A stretch of DNA of 64,000 bases from Pieris napi (taxonomy: Eukaryota > Arthropoda > Insecta > Lepidoptera > Pieridae): positions 10,304,501 through 10,368,500 of the forward strand of contig NC_062249.1 of assembly GCF_905475465.1 (NCBI RefSeq), written 5' to 3'. Shown piece by piece: positions 1-12,100 of the stretch. The position numbers and the translations under genes are program-made. The first letter of the stretch is position 1; every line of letters starts with the position of its first letter. Below the pieces are notes generated by a model. The model was given only the letters and a program-made list of their open reading frames with translations. It was not told where the DNA came from and ran no database searches.

Positions 1-176
1 TATAACAAAAACCTTAGCCACAGCAACGCTTGGCCAGTCTGCTAGTTGTATTATAAAATTATGCTGACAATTTTTTTTAAATATTCTGTTTGAGATGATA
101 TAATCAATTTTTCATAGTGATTTTTACATTGAATGACCTGGTATATGTTTAGTACTTTTTGCGTTTTAATTTTCAG

Positions 177-3100
177 TAACATATCAACAGAGCAGATGTT
201 GTATACAGAGTCGGATTTAGAAGGATCCATGGATCGTATAGAAACAATCAACTTTCACGAGGAAAAAGATGTGCGAGGAGTGCGGTTCTGGGCATATAAT
301 GCTGGACATGTGCTTGGAGCTGCTATGTTTATGATTGAGATTGCTGGTGTTAAGGTAGGAATAGCTTAAAATATATATGTCTTGGTGCTATATCTATGGT
401 ACTGGTTGTAAGAATTGCAAAAATACAAGTGTTGCCATTACTACCACATTGTTATAAAAAACAGATATATTTGTTGTGTTTATTATATTTTCTTTAAGAC
501 CTTAAGAGGTCTGTAGGCAACTGCTACTGAATAATAGTAGATTTTGATTGGAAAAACTCTTCACAGCAATTAAATCGCGTCTTTTGACAATACCATTGAT
601 TTTTTTTTCCATTAAAAAAAATCGTTTTCCATAACAAAAAAAATAAAAAAATCCATAAATCGTGCCAGAGCCATCTCTGGCACGATTTGTGCATTAGCCA
701 GCGTCAAGTATAGGATTTTTTATAATTCGTGCTTGTCTTTATAAATTCGACCATGACCTCCATGTACGGTTTAGGCACTCGCCCGGTACCGCACAACCCT
801 CCCAAAGGCCGAGAACAAATTGAAATTAAATTAAAACTTGCTCTCGAACCGGGAATCGAATCCGGTACCCCTCACCTAGCTGCCACTTAATAAGACCGCT
901 AGGCTATGAGGCCCCTTTGATTTTCTTTATCAATGTTTTCTGAATGTCAAATTATAGAAGTAAAAACTATTTTCAGGTTTTATATACAGGAGATTTTTCA
1001 AGACAAGAAGACAGACATTTAATGGCAGCCGAAATACCCACCGTACATCCTGATGTATTGATAACGGTTAGTTTTTTTAAATTCTATTAAAGGATAATAA
1101 TAAAAATAGAGCTATTTAAAAAAGGCTAGTTGGAAAGTTAGCTTGTTTGCACTGAAAAATTTTAATAATTGTTACTTATAAATGTGTGGTTTTATCTAAG
1201 GGAGCATTCAAGTATTACGTCACACATTTTTTGGAAATTATTGACACCCCCCCCCCCCCATGTAACGCGCCGTAACGTTTTTCTGTACCCAAGTACAACA
1301 GTACTGTACTCAAGTATAGTAAAACGTTTCGTGACCACCCAGTGACTCTTTATACCTACAAGATACCAATCCCCGCCCCGCATCGTAACGTTTTACAAAA
1401 GGACCCCCCCCCCCCCCCAAAAATTCGTTACGTAATACTTGAACGCTCCCTAAATAGATTAAAAGGTAGTTTTACATCGCACAATGTCATGTATTTTGAG
1501 TCCATTTTTGAATGAAGTATTGTTTAAGGAATCGACATACGGCACACACATACACGAAAAACGCGAGGAGCGAGAGAGTCGGTTCACAAGCCTTGTGAGT
1601 GATATAGTGATGCGTGGTGGTCGCTGCCTCATACCAGTCTTTGCGTTGGGACGCGCACAGGAGTTATTACTTATATTGGGTAAGACAGTGCCATATAATT
1701 TAGACATAACATTTATTACATACGAAAACACACACACATAAACACACAAAATAACAATACTCACAGAAAAAAATCCCATTCCGTTCGTTTCAAGTGTGTA
1801 ATGCGTGTGTGCTGTGGTTGTAATTGGCCCTGGCTCAGCATTATGCTGAGGAGCAGAATGTTCCATAGCGCTGGTCATTCTGCCAGAGACCACAGCTGCT
1901 AAGTTGCGCCTCAGTCGCAAAGAAAAATTTACTAATTCATATAACAAAAGCATAATATTATTGCAGCAACGCATATTAAGCATTTTACAACTTCTCTGTT
2001 TATTCTTTTTGATCTTAAAACCCCTTACTTAAAGCAAAATTGTATGTTCCTTTCTGGCAGTAGTTTTGATTTGCGTTCTCTTGACAATCTAATTCTTGAA
2101 ACTCCTAATCATAAAACTAAATTCGAACACTTTACTGTGCAAAGTATCCCGCTTTGGATAAAGAGTTCCTCTTGATTTCAGACAAGTTGTCTTTAAATTT
2201 ATTTAAGCATCTTCTTTTTGAGTATTTCTCTTCTGCTAGCTACTTATATATATTAATTATGACTCTAAGATTAGCTTTTACTTTTTGTTTGTTTTAGTTT
2301 AGTTTCTTGTATGTAATATTTTGTTAATTATTCAAGCACTGCTTGTACTTTATCCTCAGTAGGCATTTCTGTATTTCTATGTATTTGCTTATCTCATAAA
2401 AAAATCAGTGGCGCTGCAGCCTTTTGTTTAGGTCAGGGGGCTTAGATAAATTATAAATGTATCCGTTTCATGATCATTTGTTAATATAATATCAAGTTAA
2501 TCAAGTAGGTGATCATCCTCCTGTGCCTGACACACGCCGACGACTTTTTAGGTCTAAGGCAAGCCGGTTTCCTCACGATGTTTTCCTTCGCCGTTCGATC
2601 GGTGTCAAATGTGCAGATAGAACGAAAGTCAGTCGGTGCACAGCATCGAACCTACGGCCTCTGGGATGAGAGTCGCACGCTGAAGCCACTAATCCAACAC
2701 TGCTTATTTACAAGTCCATTAAGAATATTCTATATGTTATAGATGAATACTGGTCTCTTCATCCCGAGCTGCAAGACATTCCTATATACTACGCTTCGTC
2801 ACTTGCGAAGAAATGTATGGCCGTGTACCAGACTTACATCAACGCTATGAACGACCGCATTCGAAGACAAATCGCAGTTAACAATCCGTTTATCTTCAGA
2901 CATATCTCTAATTTGAAGGTCAGTTATATTAATATTTAAAACAACCGTTATATAAAACTAATATTATTAAAAAATTCATTTTCGATGTTGAGTTGAAAGT
3001 TAGAATGTACTCTGAAACTTAGGTTCTTAGGTTAAGAACATTAAAAACTTCTGCCATTTTGGACAATATGAATAGAATAACTGAATTGGAATAATAGTAC

Positions 3101-6100
3101 AGTACTCCCAAATTAATAATGCGCATACAGATCTTCGCCAGTGGTCGTATCGTATATTTCGATTGTGTACACATGATATTGACTCCTATTTCTTTCGAAC
3201 AAGGTGCAAAATGCTAGTGCATTGTTTAGGGCGCTAACGATTCAATGATTAGGATGTTTCCGAGAATTTGACCACTGGCGAATGTCTGTATATGCATAGT
3301 TATTTTGGAAGTACTTTTAAGGCCGATTTACATTTTCTTAGTGTTTAGGAGAGTGCTTTAGTACAACTTGAAAGGCAAGTTCTTTAGCGTAGCGTTTACT
3401 ATAGCAAGTAGCGTTTACATGTTTCAACTAAAGTACTATCCTAAAGCACTCTCCTAAACACTAATGATAATGTAAATCGGCCTTTAATCCAAGTGGCTCC
3501 ACAAATATGTCATGGCCTCAGAATGAAACACACATGTCGTAAATTTTTGAATCTAAATATACAAGCTACTAAAATAATAAAATAAACGATATTGGCATGA
3601 GAATTTATTCGTAATCAAATAGTTTAATCCACCTATTGACTAGATATTGCATTTTTTTCGCCAATTGCGAATACATCAATTTCCGGTTTAACCTTATCGT
3701 ACAGGTCTGGGAACGCACCTTCCGCTTTATACTTCTTTCTGATGTACTCGTACAATGACAGATCAAACATAACCTCAAACTCTTTCCTCGTCATAAAAAT
3801 GTCCGCGTAAAGAAAGGAGAAACCGCCAACGTCTCGTGTGAATTTCTCCATTTTTCTCATCGCTTCTACTGGATTGTACGGTTCCTTATCTTTCACCTTT
3901 CCTGGTACTCCATACACCCCTAAATCGTTGTACATTGCGTAATTAGTGCCCGGTACCATATATATAGATGGCGGCCGACGAAGCTGACCAGACGATGGAC
4001 CGTGATCAAATACTTTACACGGATAAACGAGCAATGGAAATTTGTCAAATAACTCCGTGCTTAAGTCGATCTGCTTCTCCAGTTCGTGTATAGGTAACAC
4101 GATATCTTGGAATACCTGTTTTGTAAACGTGTAGGCTCGTACTCCAGGGGTGGTAGTGAACTTCAAGAACGCTGGTTTCGGGGGTAACAACCAGCCAAAT
4201 AGAATTCTGAATAGGGGGTGATTGCCAAACGATACCATGTCTTCGACTACCCAGAAAATAGGTCTATTATGCCGAAGTAGATAATCCCTTAGAGGTATCA
4301 ACTCCTCAGTTTCGCCTTTCTTTAAAAATGATTCGACGTGTTTGTAAAACCATGGCTTGTACCATTTAGAACAGTGATTGACTGGAATTAATGGATCGTA
4401 GTCGGAATAATCTCCTGTCATAATGACGGCCTCGTCCTTGCTGAATATAGTGCCTTCGATATAATCAGGGTAGTACTTGGGTTTCGCTTCATTCGCACCC
4501 GAATAATCCCTTAACGTATCACAATAATTCTTCTGTCCAGTAACTGGCATGTATTTTATTTTTATATAAGGCTTAACGTTGACTATTTTGAGTGTCAACG
4601 CGACTAGAAATCCTAAACTGCCATGAGACCAGGGCAGAGCTTTGTATAGGTCTGAGTACTCATTGTTCGCGGTGGCCGTTACCAAGGATCCATCACCCAA
4701 AACGACTTCATAGCTCGTAATTGTTTCGTGGTAGAGGCCAGCTTTGTGAGAGTGAGTCGACATTCCCGTACCGAAAGCGAGACCTACAAAAAAGTTGGAT
4801 TAAAGCTTTTTTAAATAATTTCAATTATCTATATATATATATATATATATTATCTATATATTTACGAAAGTGGAATCACACTCTCTGTGTTTATAATGTA
4901 CTAATAATGAAGCCAGACTCTGCCCAGCCTCCAGGGGCATGGGAGTCCTGGATCCCTTGACCAGCCTTGAACCACCGGCCAGTCTATGGTCACCAGACCT
5001 CTTCTGCAGCATGACATGCTCACAAAAGGAGACCATTGCACTCCAGGCCCCCTCACTTCCTAACATAAAACATAAAGCAGTGGCGTTACAACCTCTTTAG
5101 GTCTTGGCCTCAGATTTCTGAATCTGTTTCATGATCATTTTTAAATCAAATAGGCGAGTAGGTGATCAGCCTTCCAGTGCCTGACGCCGTCGACTTTTTG
5201 GGTCTAAGACATGTCGGTTTCCACACGATGTTTTTCTTTACCGTTCGAGTGAATGTTAAATGTGCACATAGAAAGTCGATTGGTGCACAGCCGGGGATCG
5301 AACCTACGACCTCAGGTATGACAGTAGCACGCTGAAGCCACTAGGCCAACACTGCTCTTTCTAGCATAGCTAATATAATACCGGGTAAAGTGAGGTCCCC
5401 TCTTAGACCGATACCAGGTCATGACGCTCCCTTGTCGTGGTAACACACTCATAGTATGCTCCGCCGTGTCATTCAGAGCACCACAGTTGTGGCTCAACGG
5501 ATGCAACTCCCTTCTACGCACCTTACGCCCAAAGCATCCATGCCCAGACAGTACCTGCGTAAGCCGAAACGTCACAGCACACACGTTTCTTACCTCCTAA
5601 AGTAGCGTCAACTAACTCAATGGTCACAGCAAGTGAATATCCTTTAGGTATAAGATATTCAGTAATATCTCCAATAGTACACATCGGTTCCACTCGAACA
5701 GTCATCGCGTCTTCGTTTAACTCCAAAATGTCGTATAATGGTATGGGCACACGATGGTGCAGGTGCTTTTGAAAGAACGTTGTAGATAGCGATAACCAAT
5801 TGGGCCGAGATGTGCATAGCAGACCTTTGGGCTGCTTGTTCCATTGCTGCACCTGCAAAACACAATTTTATGAATGACTCCTACACGATTTAAAATATTT
5901 CACTTCCTCTCAACTTTAGTTTGATAGCGTTTTGGTTTGGTTTTGCTCCCACGGATTAAAGAATAATTTCTCCTGAGCTGAAATTTACACACTCTCAGCA
6001 TATTTTAACATTTTTATATATACTAACTAGCGGACCCCACAGACGTTGTCCTGCTTGACATTTTAAGCGATTAGGATATTAAACAAAGTTTGAAAGTATC

Positions 6101-9100
6101 GACTGTAGCGCCATCTGCCTATGAAGATAGCTGATTTGTGAATCTAAACCATGCAAGGCTCCACCAATACGCATAAAAAATATCATTCAAATCGGTCCAG
6201 ACTCCAGCCCTTTAAGAGGAGTTCAGTGACATGCACACGTACGTAATTATATATATATATATATATTGACCGATTTCAGTAATTTTTGCGGCCTACCCAA
6301 ATGTCTTGTCTTTGGACTTGACAGGTCCACTCAATCTGTGTGGTTCTTTCCTCAAAAGACCATTTCAGACAACAATCTACATGGTCTTCACATAATCTTG
6401 TTAGTTATGTCTGGACTTTAAAAGAGACTGTGACCTCTGAGTTTGTTTCGGCGTTTCTTCTCAGAGTAGTCAGATAGGAAACGTCGATCTCATCTAGTTT
6501 AAAAAAAAAAATGTTTGACGTGTAAAAGTGTTTGTAAAAACCTACTTACAGAAATAAATCATTTATCATTTAATATATATATATATATATATTGAAATCG
6601 GTCAATCGGAATTTTGGAGGGGGGGGTTTGTTTTTAAAAAAAAAACAATAAATATGACATTATTATTTTAGGAATATGAGTTATTTAATAACTTACCCTA
6701 CACTGTATCTCTTTAACCGCACCATCGTGTCTTTGTGAGCTATTAATGAAACGCCGAACAGCGTTGCGTATGCGCAGAACTAATGTAAATATGAAGCTGG
6801 CCGGCAAGCAGAACGCGCAGACAACTAACTCGCGGTGATCCTCTAGCCATTTTATCAGTCGCTCCTTAACGAAATCCGGTAACATACTGCAAATCTTTTA
6901 TTATTTAACAATATTTTCTGATTGTTAAATGAAATACATTCATAATTGTATATAAAATTATATTTTTTGTATACTGAGTGTATTGACCTTTGCCCCTGAA
7001 TAAAAAAAATTCCTTACACGGGAATGATGGGGAACTTCTAGACATTGTTTATAATTATGTTTTGAACAATTTAACAGAAATTCAGCTTGTTGGGACTTTA
7101 TGTAACTTCACTCTCATTTTTTGGTCTAAATTGACCGGACTAAGTATCTATACGACTTATAAGAAAGCAGTTTTCGCAACGCAACTTTCGTTCTTTCTTG
7201 ATTTTGCGTTCGATATAATTTTATTCTTATTATGACCTCATTAAAATATTCTTAGAGAAACGTCAAAAACCACCAAAGACCTAAAATCGACGCATATAAT
7301 GGGAAGTTCAACTATTAAGAGAACTACAGTCAAAACCGTTTCCGACGACATCGTTTAGAACAACATATCAGTTATATTGACCAAAATCAAAGGTCCCGGC
7401 TGAATTCTATTGTATTAGGTTCTTAAGAACAACGACTGTTATGATGACTATAGGTTTTTACGACCAAATATGAGTAGTCCCTTCGATGTTGTTATAACAG
7501 ATTTTGAATGTAATAACAAATGTGTCTCACCCATACTCTAATAGTCGTATTAGATGTTTTATTTAAAATAATACATACGTGCAACAGGCTTTAGTCAGGT
7601 CACAAAAGGTGCAAAAGTACCTACTGAATGAAATTGTAGTTAGCTTACCTTAATTATTAATAATAATAAATTAAAAATCAAGCAGGTGACACAAAGTACT
7701 AGTTCGAATGATACTTAATCATCTTTGTCTTATGAAATTATCTTAAGGTCACTTTATATGAAAAAATTGATAGCATTGACCGAGAACTTGTAATCGCGGG
7801 CTTGAATTTTTATCATTTGACTTGGTAGGTATAATCTTTTTCACTTTAGCGACATCTACAATATGCTACTACAAACACTACAATGATGTCATATGAATCG
7901 CGCTTATTGTGTATATATATATTGTGTACTTGTTATTCCGACCGCTAAAGCTTAGGATTCCTAGAAAAGCGGTGCTGTTAATAACGACCGTCTTTACTTT
8001 TTAACATAATGCAAAAAAAACATCATTTTCGCTCGTCCAAGTCACGTTTCCACTCATGGTATTAATTAAATATGGGCACCGCTACAGGCGAAAAACGTTG
8101 AGCTAATGTTTATAACCGCTATGACGGCCGTCATGCAAATGACAGCACCACTATTTGACGTAACGGTGACACTCAACGTTCTCTAGAAAACCTACTCCGA
8201 TGTTATTTATAGACAACGTATGGGTGACGTCATCCAGCGTTACATTACGGCCGTTGGATAACGGCACCGCTTTTCTAGGAAACCTAAGCTTAAGTAATCT
8301 ATAATATATCCCTTGCCCCGGGGAGCAAAATTAGTTTTGCTATATATGTTATGTCTCGATGCGTCGATAATATATCACAAATTACTAATTTCGATTACGA
8401 ACGTCGACGACGTCCGTCAGAAGTTTAAGAAGCAATATTTATTAAGTATAAAGCATGCTGTGTTTGCCTGTTAATGTGTGTGTAATCAGGTTTAATTGTT
8501 ATTTTTGTATGTTCCTAGACGTAAGCTTATTGTAATAATAATTGTCTGTTACCAAATCTTTTATAAGTAAAAAATATACATTTCAGGGAATAGACCATTT
8601 CGAGGATATAGGGCCTTGTGTGATAATGGCCTCTCCGGGAATGATGCAGTCTGGACTCTCCCGGGAACTGTTTGAGTCGTGGTGTACGGATCCTAAGAAC
8701 GGTGTTATTATAGCTGGTAAGTGGTTATAACAGCTGGAAAATCTATCTATATAAATACAAATGATACGCAAAATATGTTGCTACACGAAAAACTCGAAGA
8801 CGGCTGAACCAATTCGAGTAATTTAAGTGTTTTTATTCCTTGAACTCTGAGGAAGTATTTATGGAGAGAATGAAATAATTTAAAAAAAAAATGTTGTCTG
8901 TAAAGTCGGTTTACGGACGATAGTTTAACGTAACAACGTCATAACAAAACTTTGTTGAAATGATTGCATACTTTTATGAATAATATTGAATCATTTTTAT
9001 TGAATTATCACTATTTTGTATGGATACAAAAAAGGGAATCCTCGGACGCATAGGCAAATCGAGTGGAAGATAGATAGATGCGGCGCAAGCGTACAATGAG

Positions 9101-12100
9101 CGTAACGGGACAATGAGTCATGCTTTTTCGTGCGTGTAGCCGGCGTACATCGATTTATTAGACGTTGTCAAGTCAAAAAGTTATTATTATATTAACAATT
9201 GAGTACTTAGGTTTTTATTCTGGAGCTAACAACAGTCTATGGGGGGGTTAGTATATGAAAATGTTCCATATTATGCAGTGGCGTAACTATACCACCTGGG
9301 GCCTGTGGCAAATTCTTTTGATGGGTAAAAAGCGTCACGTTGTACTCAGTTTAATTTTAATAAACTTCGAGACTTTCAGCGTACTCAATTACACGTTGTA
9401 TATGTCCCACTAATGGCCATGAGCCTCCTCTCTAAGGCGAGAGGGAATTGTCTGTAGTCCCCACGCTAGTACAATGCGTATTGGAGACTTCACATTCATC
9501 CATAGAACATAATATCTCTTGGGTCGGGGGCCCGTGGCATTTTGCCAGCCCTGCCACCGATCGCCATCGATATTTTAAAACAGTATATACATATATCCGA
9601 TTTCCACAGGTTACTGCGTGGAAGGGACTTTGGCTAAGACAATTCTATCGGAGCCAGAAGAGATCACGACAATGTCAGGCCAAAAGCTGCCTTTGAAGAT
9701 GTCCGTGGATTACATCTCTTTCTCGGCGCACACTGACTACCAGCAAACGTCAGAATTCATTAATATATTGAAACCACCGCATGTGGTGAGTGCATTGAAG
9801 TTTTATTCTTACAAGTGTAGGATCTTAGTGTAACATACCAAAATACATAAGTGTAAAATAATCGATTATACCTTCGATTAGATAGATTTAGTAGTTTTCG
9901 TAGTTTCCGAAATTTATTTTAGGTTAATTGCTGTATATATTTGACAGTATCAGACGCAGAATGATCACCTACTTGTCTATTAAGAAAAAAAAGGGTGCGT
10001 TTACTTATGTACGCGCGTAAGAAGTTATACTTCTTTGGCTTTCTTTATTTTTTTTAATATTTAGTATATTATTCAATTATTAATTAATATTAATAATTAT
10101 AATTATTTATTATTTTATTATATTATTCATTCAATTTAATAACTAGGTATGTTTCATAACCTTTTAACTAAGTAACAATAGGTCTTTGTGAAAAAGAATT
10201 CGTTAGTGGGCAACTTCATTCTGATAATTTTGTGTCACGGTGCGCGCGCATCGTAAAATTTCACTCTCATAAATTTTTCTAAACGCGCCTAAAGAAGTAT
10301 AACTTCAAAAACATTTATACATGACCTTGTCACGCACAGAAGGTTTATCTACTTGCCTATTAGGGAGCGTTCAAGTTTTACGTAACGAACTTTTTTCCTT
10401 TTGTAAAGCGTTACGATGCGGGGCGGAGTTTGAATTACGCGTTATTGTTAATATTATTTTCGACTTTCAAGTACTTCACACCACATAATTGTAACTTTAA
10501 AGTATAAAGAGTCACTCACGAAACGTTTTACTTTTGGGTACAGAAAAACGTTACGGCGCGTTACAGGGGGGTTGGGGTCAATAATATCAAAAAATTGCGT
10601 GACGTAATACTTAAAGAAAATAGATTTATATATGACAGTGTCAGGCACAGAAGGTTCACCTAATTGCTTATTAAAAAACAACCAAACCAGATGCAGAAGT
10701 CAAGTCTAGAGGTTTTAGGACAATTGATGTCATAAGAATTTTCACTTGAAAATTTTTATGGCATCAATTGTTGCATGTTTATAAAAGCTGTTTTCCTATT
10801 AATTCGACAATTAAGAATTTGTACCTGAGGCGTTAGTTGCTTTATATCAGGTATGGGCAACCTTTGACATGTTGAGGGCCAAACTTTATCTTGCAAATAC
10901 CTTCGCGGGCCGCGTTAAAAGTACTTAGTGCATTTTAAAGTAGTGATAATATTTTTTGCTATAGATGTTAGACATGAAATAATACGGCAATGTTATTACT
11001 CACTGTCACTCCCGTAGACCTAATGCAATATTTGTTTAATTGTTTGTTTTCAAAATGTCTCGCGGGCCGGATCATATCATACAGCGGGCCGGTGGTTGCC
11101 CGTATATGCTTTATATAGTCCTCGTTTTCAAGGTGTTGGTGCACGGAGAACAGAATGAGATGTCTCGTCTGAAGGCAGCGCTGCAGCGGGAACATAGATC
11201 GAGGCTGGCCGTTCATACGCCGAGGAACACACAACTACTGGCACTCACTTTCAGAGGGGATAAAACTGCAAAGGTATATAGACATGATTTTCTGCTTAGC
11301 TATGACTATCGACATATTTATATGTTGGCAGAGTGTAGATATTGTGTATATTATGTGTTTAATATGATTTATGTTCTTTATTATATTTTATTAAATGTTT
11401 CTCGACATTATCATATTGGCTTAGTCTGTAAGGATAATGTATGTATTTCTGTAATAAATAAATAAAAATGATCCGCTTTAAATCGCTCTGAATTATCATA
11501 TTGACCCTGCCGGACAGCTTGGAGAAAATCCTACTTTGGACCTCTGGTTCTATCTGTAGGGACTCTGTTATCTTTGGTTTCTTGGTGGCACGCTTCTTTA
11601 GGCAAGACGTCGCCCGTCTTTATGACGCGTACTTCTAAACGAACGTCAAGTATTCTACGTGTTAATAATTCTTAAATTACACATATATTTAGATAAAAAC
11701 AAGTCGAAATTCAACTCCCGAGACAGTATAAGGTACATATATTTAGGATTAAAACAGTTAAAATTAAACTTCCGAGACATATTATTATTCACTGGCATGT
11801 GACGTAATCGTCGAATCGAGTTTTTGTGACCTCTTTGTGTCACGTGACGAGTAAAAAAACAATATTTTAATTAGACATTTACTTAAAAATGCCATAAATA
11901 TTTCAGGTGATGGGGTCGCTAGCCGTAGAGCCTCCACAGCCCGGGGACACATTGCAGGGTGTTCTCGTTAAACGGAACTTTAATTACCATATATTAGCAC
12001 CTTCAGATCTTAATAGTGAGTATTTCATATATAATATTTATTCAATTCCTTTAAAATGTCTATTTTTAAATGTGTTTCTCTAGTAAAAAGTTGAATGTAT

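Larger units (their letters stand above)
9946..10672 (+). repeat. Three tail fragments of SINE family B among other elements
   Basis: GTATCAGACGCAGAATGATC (about 9947), TTGTCACGCACAGAAGGTTT (about 10327) and GTGTCAGGCACAGAAGGTTC (about 10638), each followed by a CTACTTG(C)CTATTA-type end, are plus-strand 3' tails of SINE family B without promoter parts. They sit immediately beside the foldback element 9992-10306 and the MITE 10363-10614. Confidence 0.55.

Noticed and set aside
660..916. A functional tRNA gene
   Set aside because: A and B boxes are present but the rest does not fold as a tRNA; the body and second copy show it is a SINE.
1238..1425. C runs as sequencing artefacts
   Set aside because: The same C/G runs appear at the same place in another copy of the MITE (15110-15300), so they belong to the family.
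1459..1983. 174-codon minus-strand open frame
   Set aside because: It overlaps the CPSF73 exon 1529-1679 in antisense and then a repeat; no family signature.
2509..2742. 77-codon plus-strand open frame
   Set aside because: It lies in the tRNA-derived SINE at 2408-2705 and runs into the intron before the CPSF73 exon; the same sequence recurs elsewhere without the frame.
5312..5584. 90-codon minus-strand frame in the DHCR24 intron
   Set aside because: It spans the SINE end and intron sequence; splice borders of DHCR24 skip it.
10081..10140. AT-rich tract as a replication origin or matrix region
   Set aside because: It is the interior of a mobile element, and base composition alone is no support.
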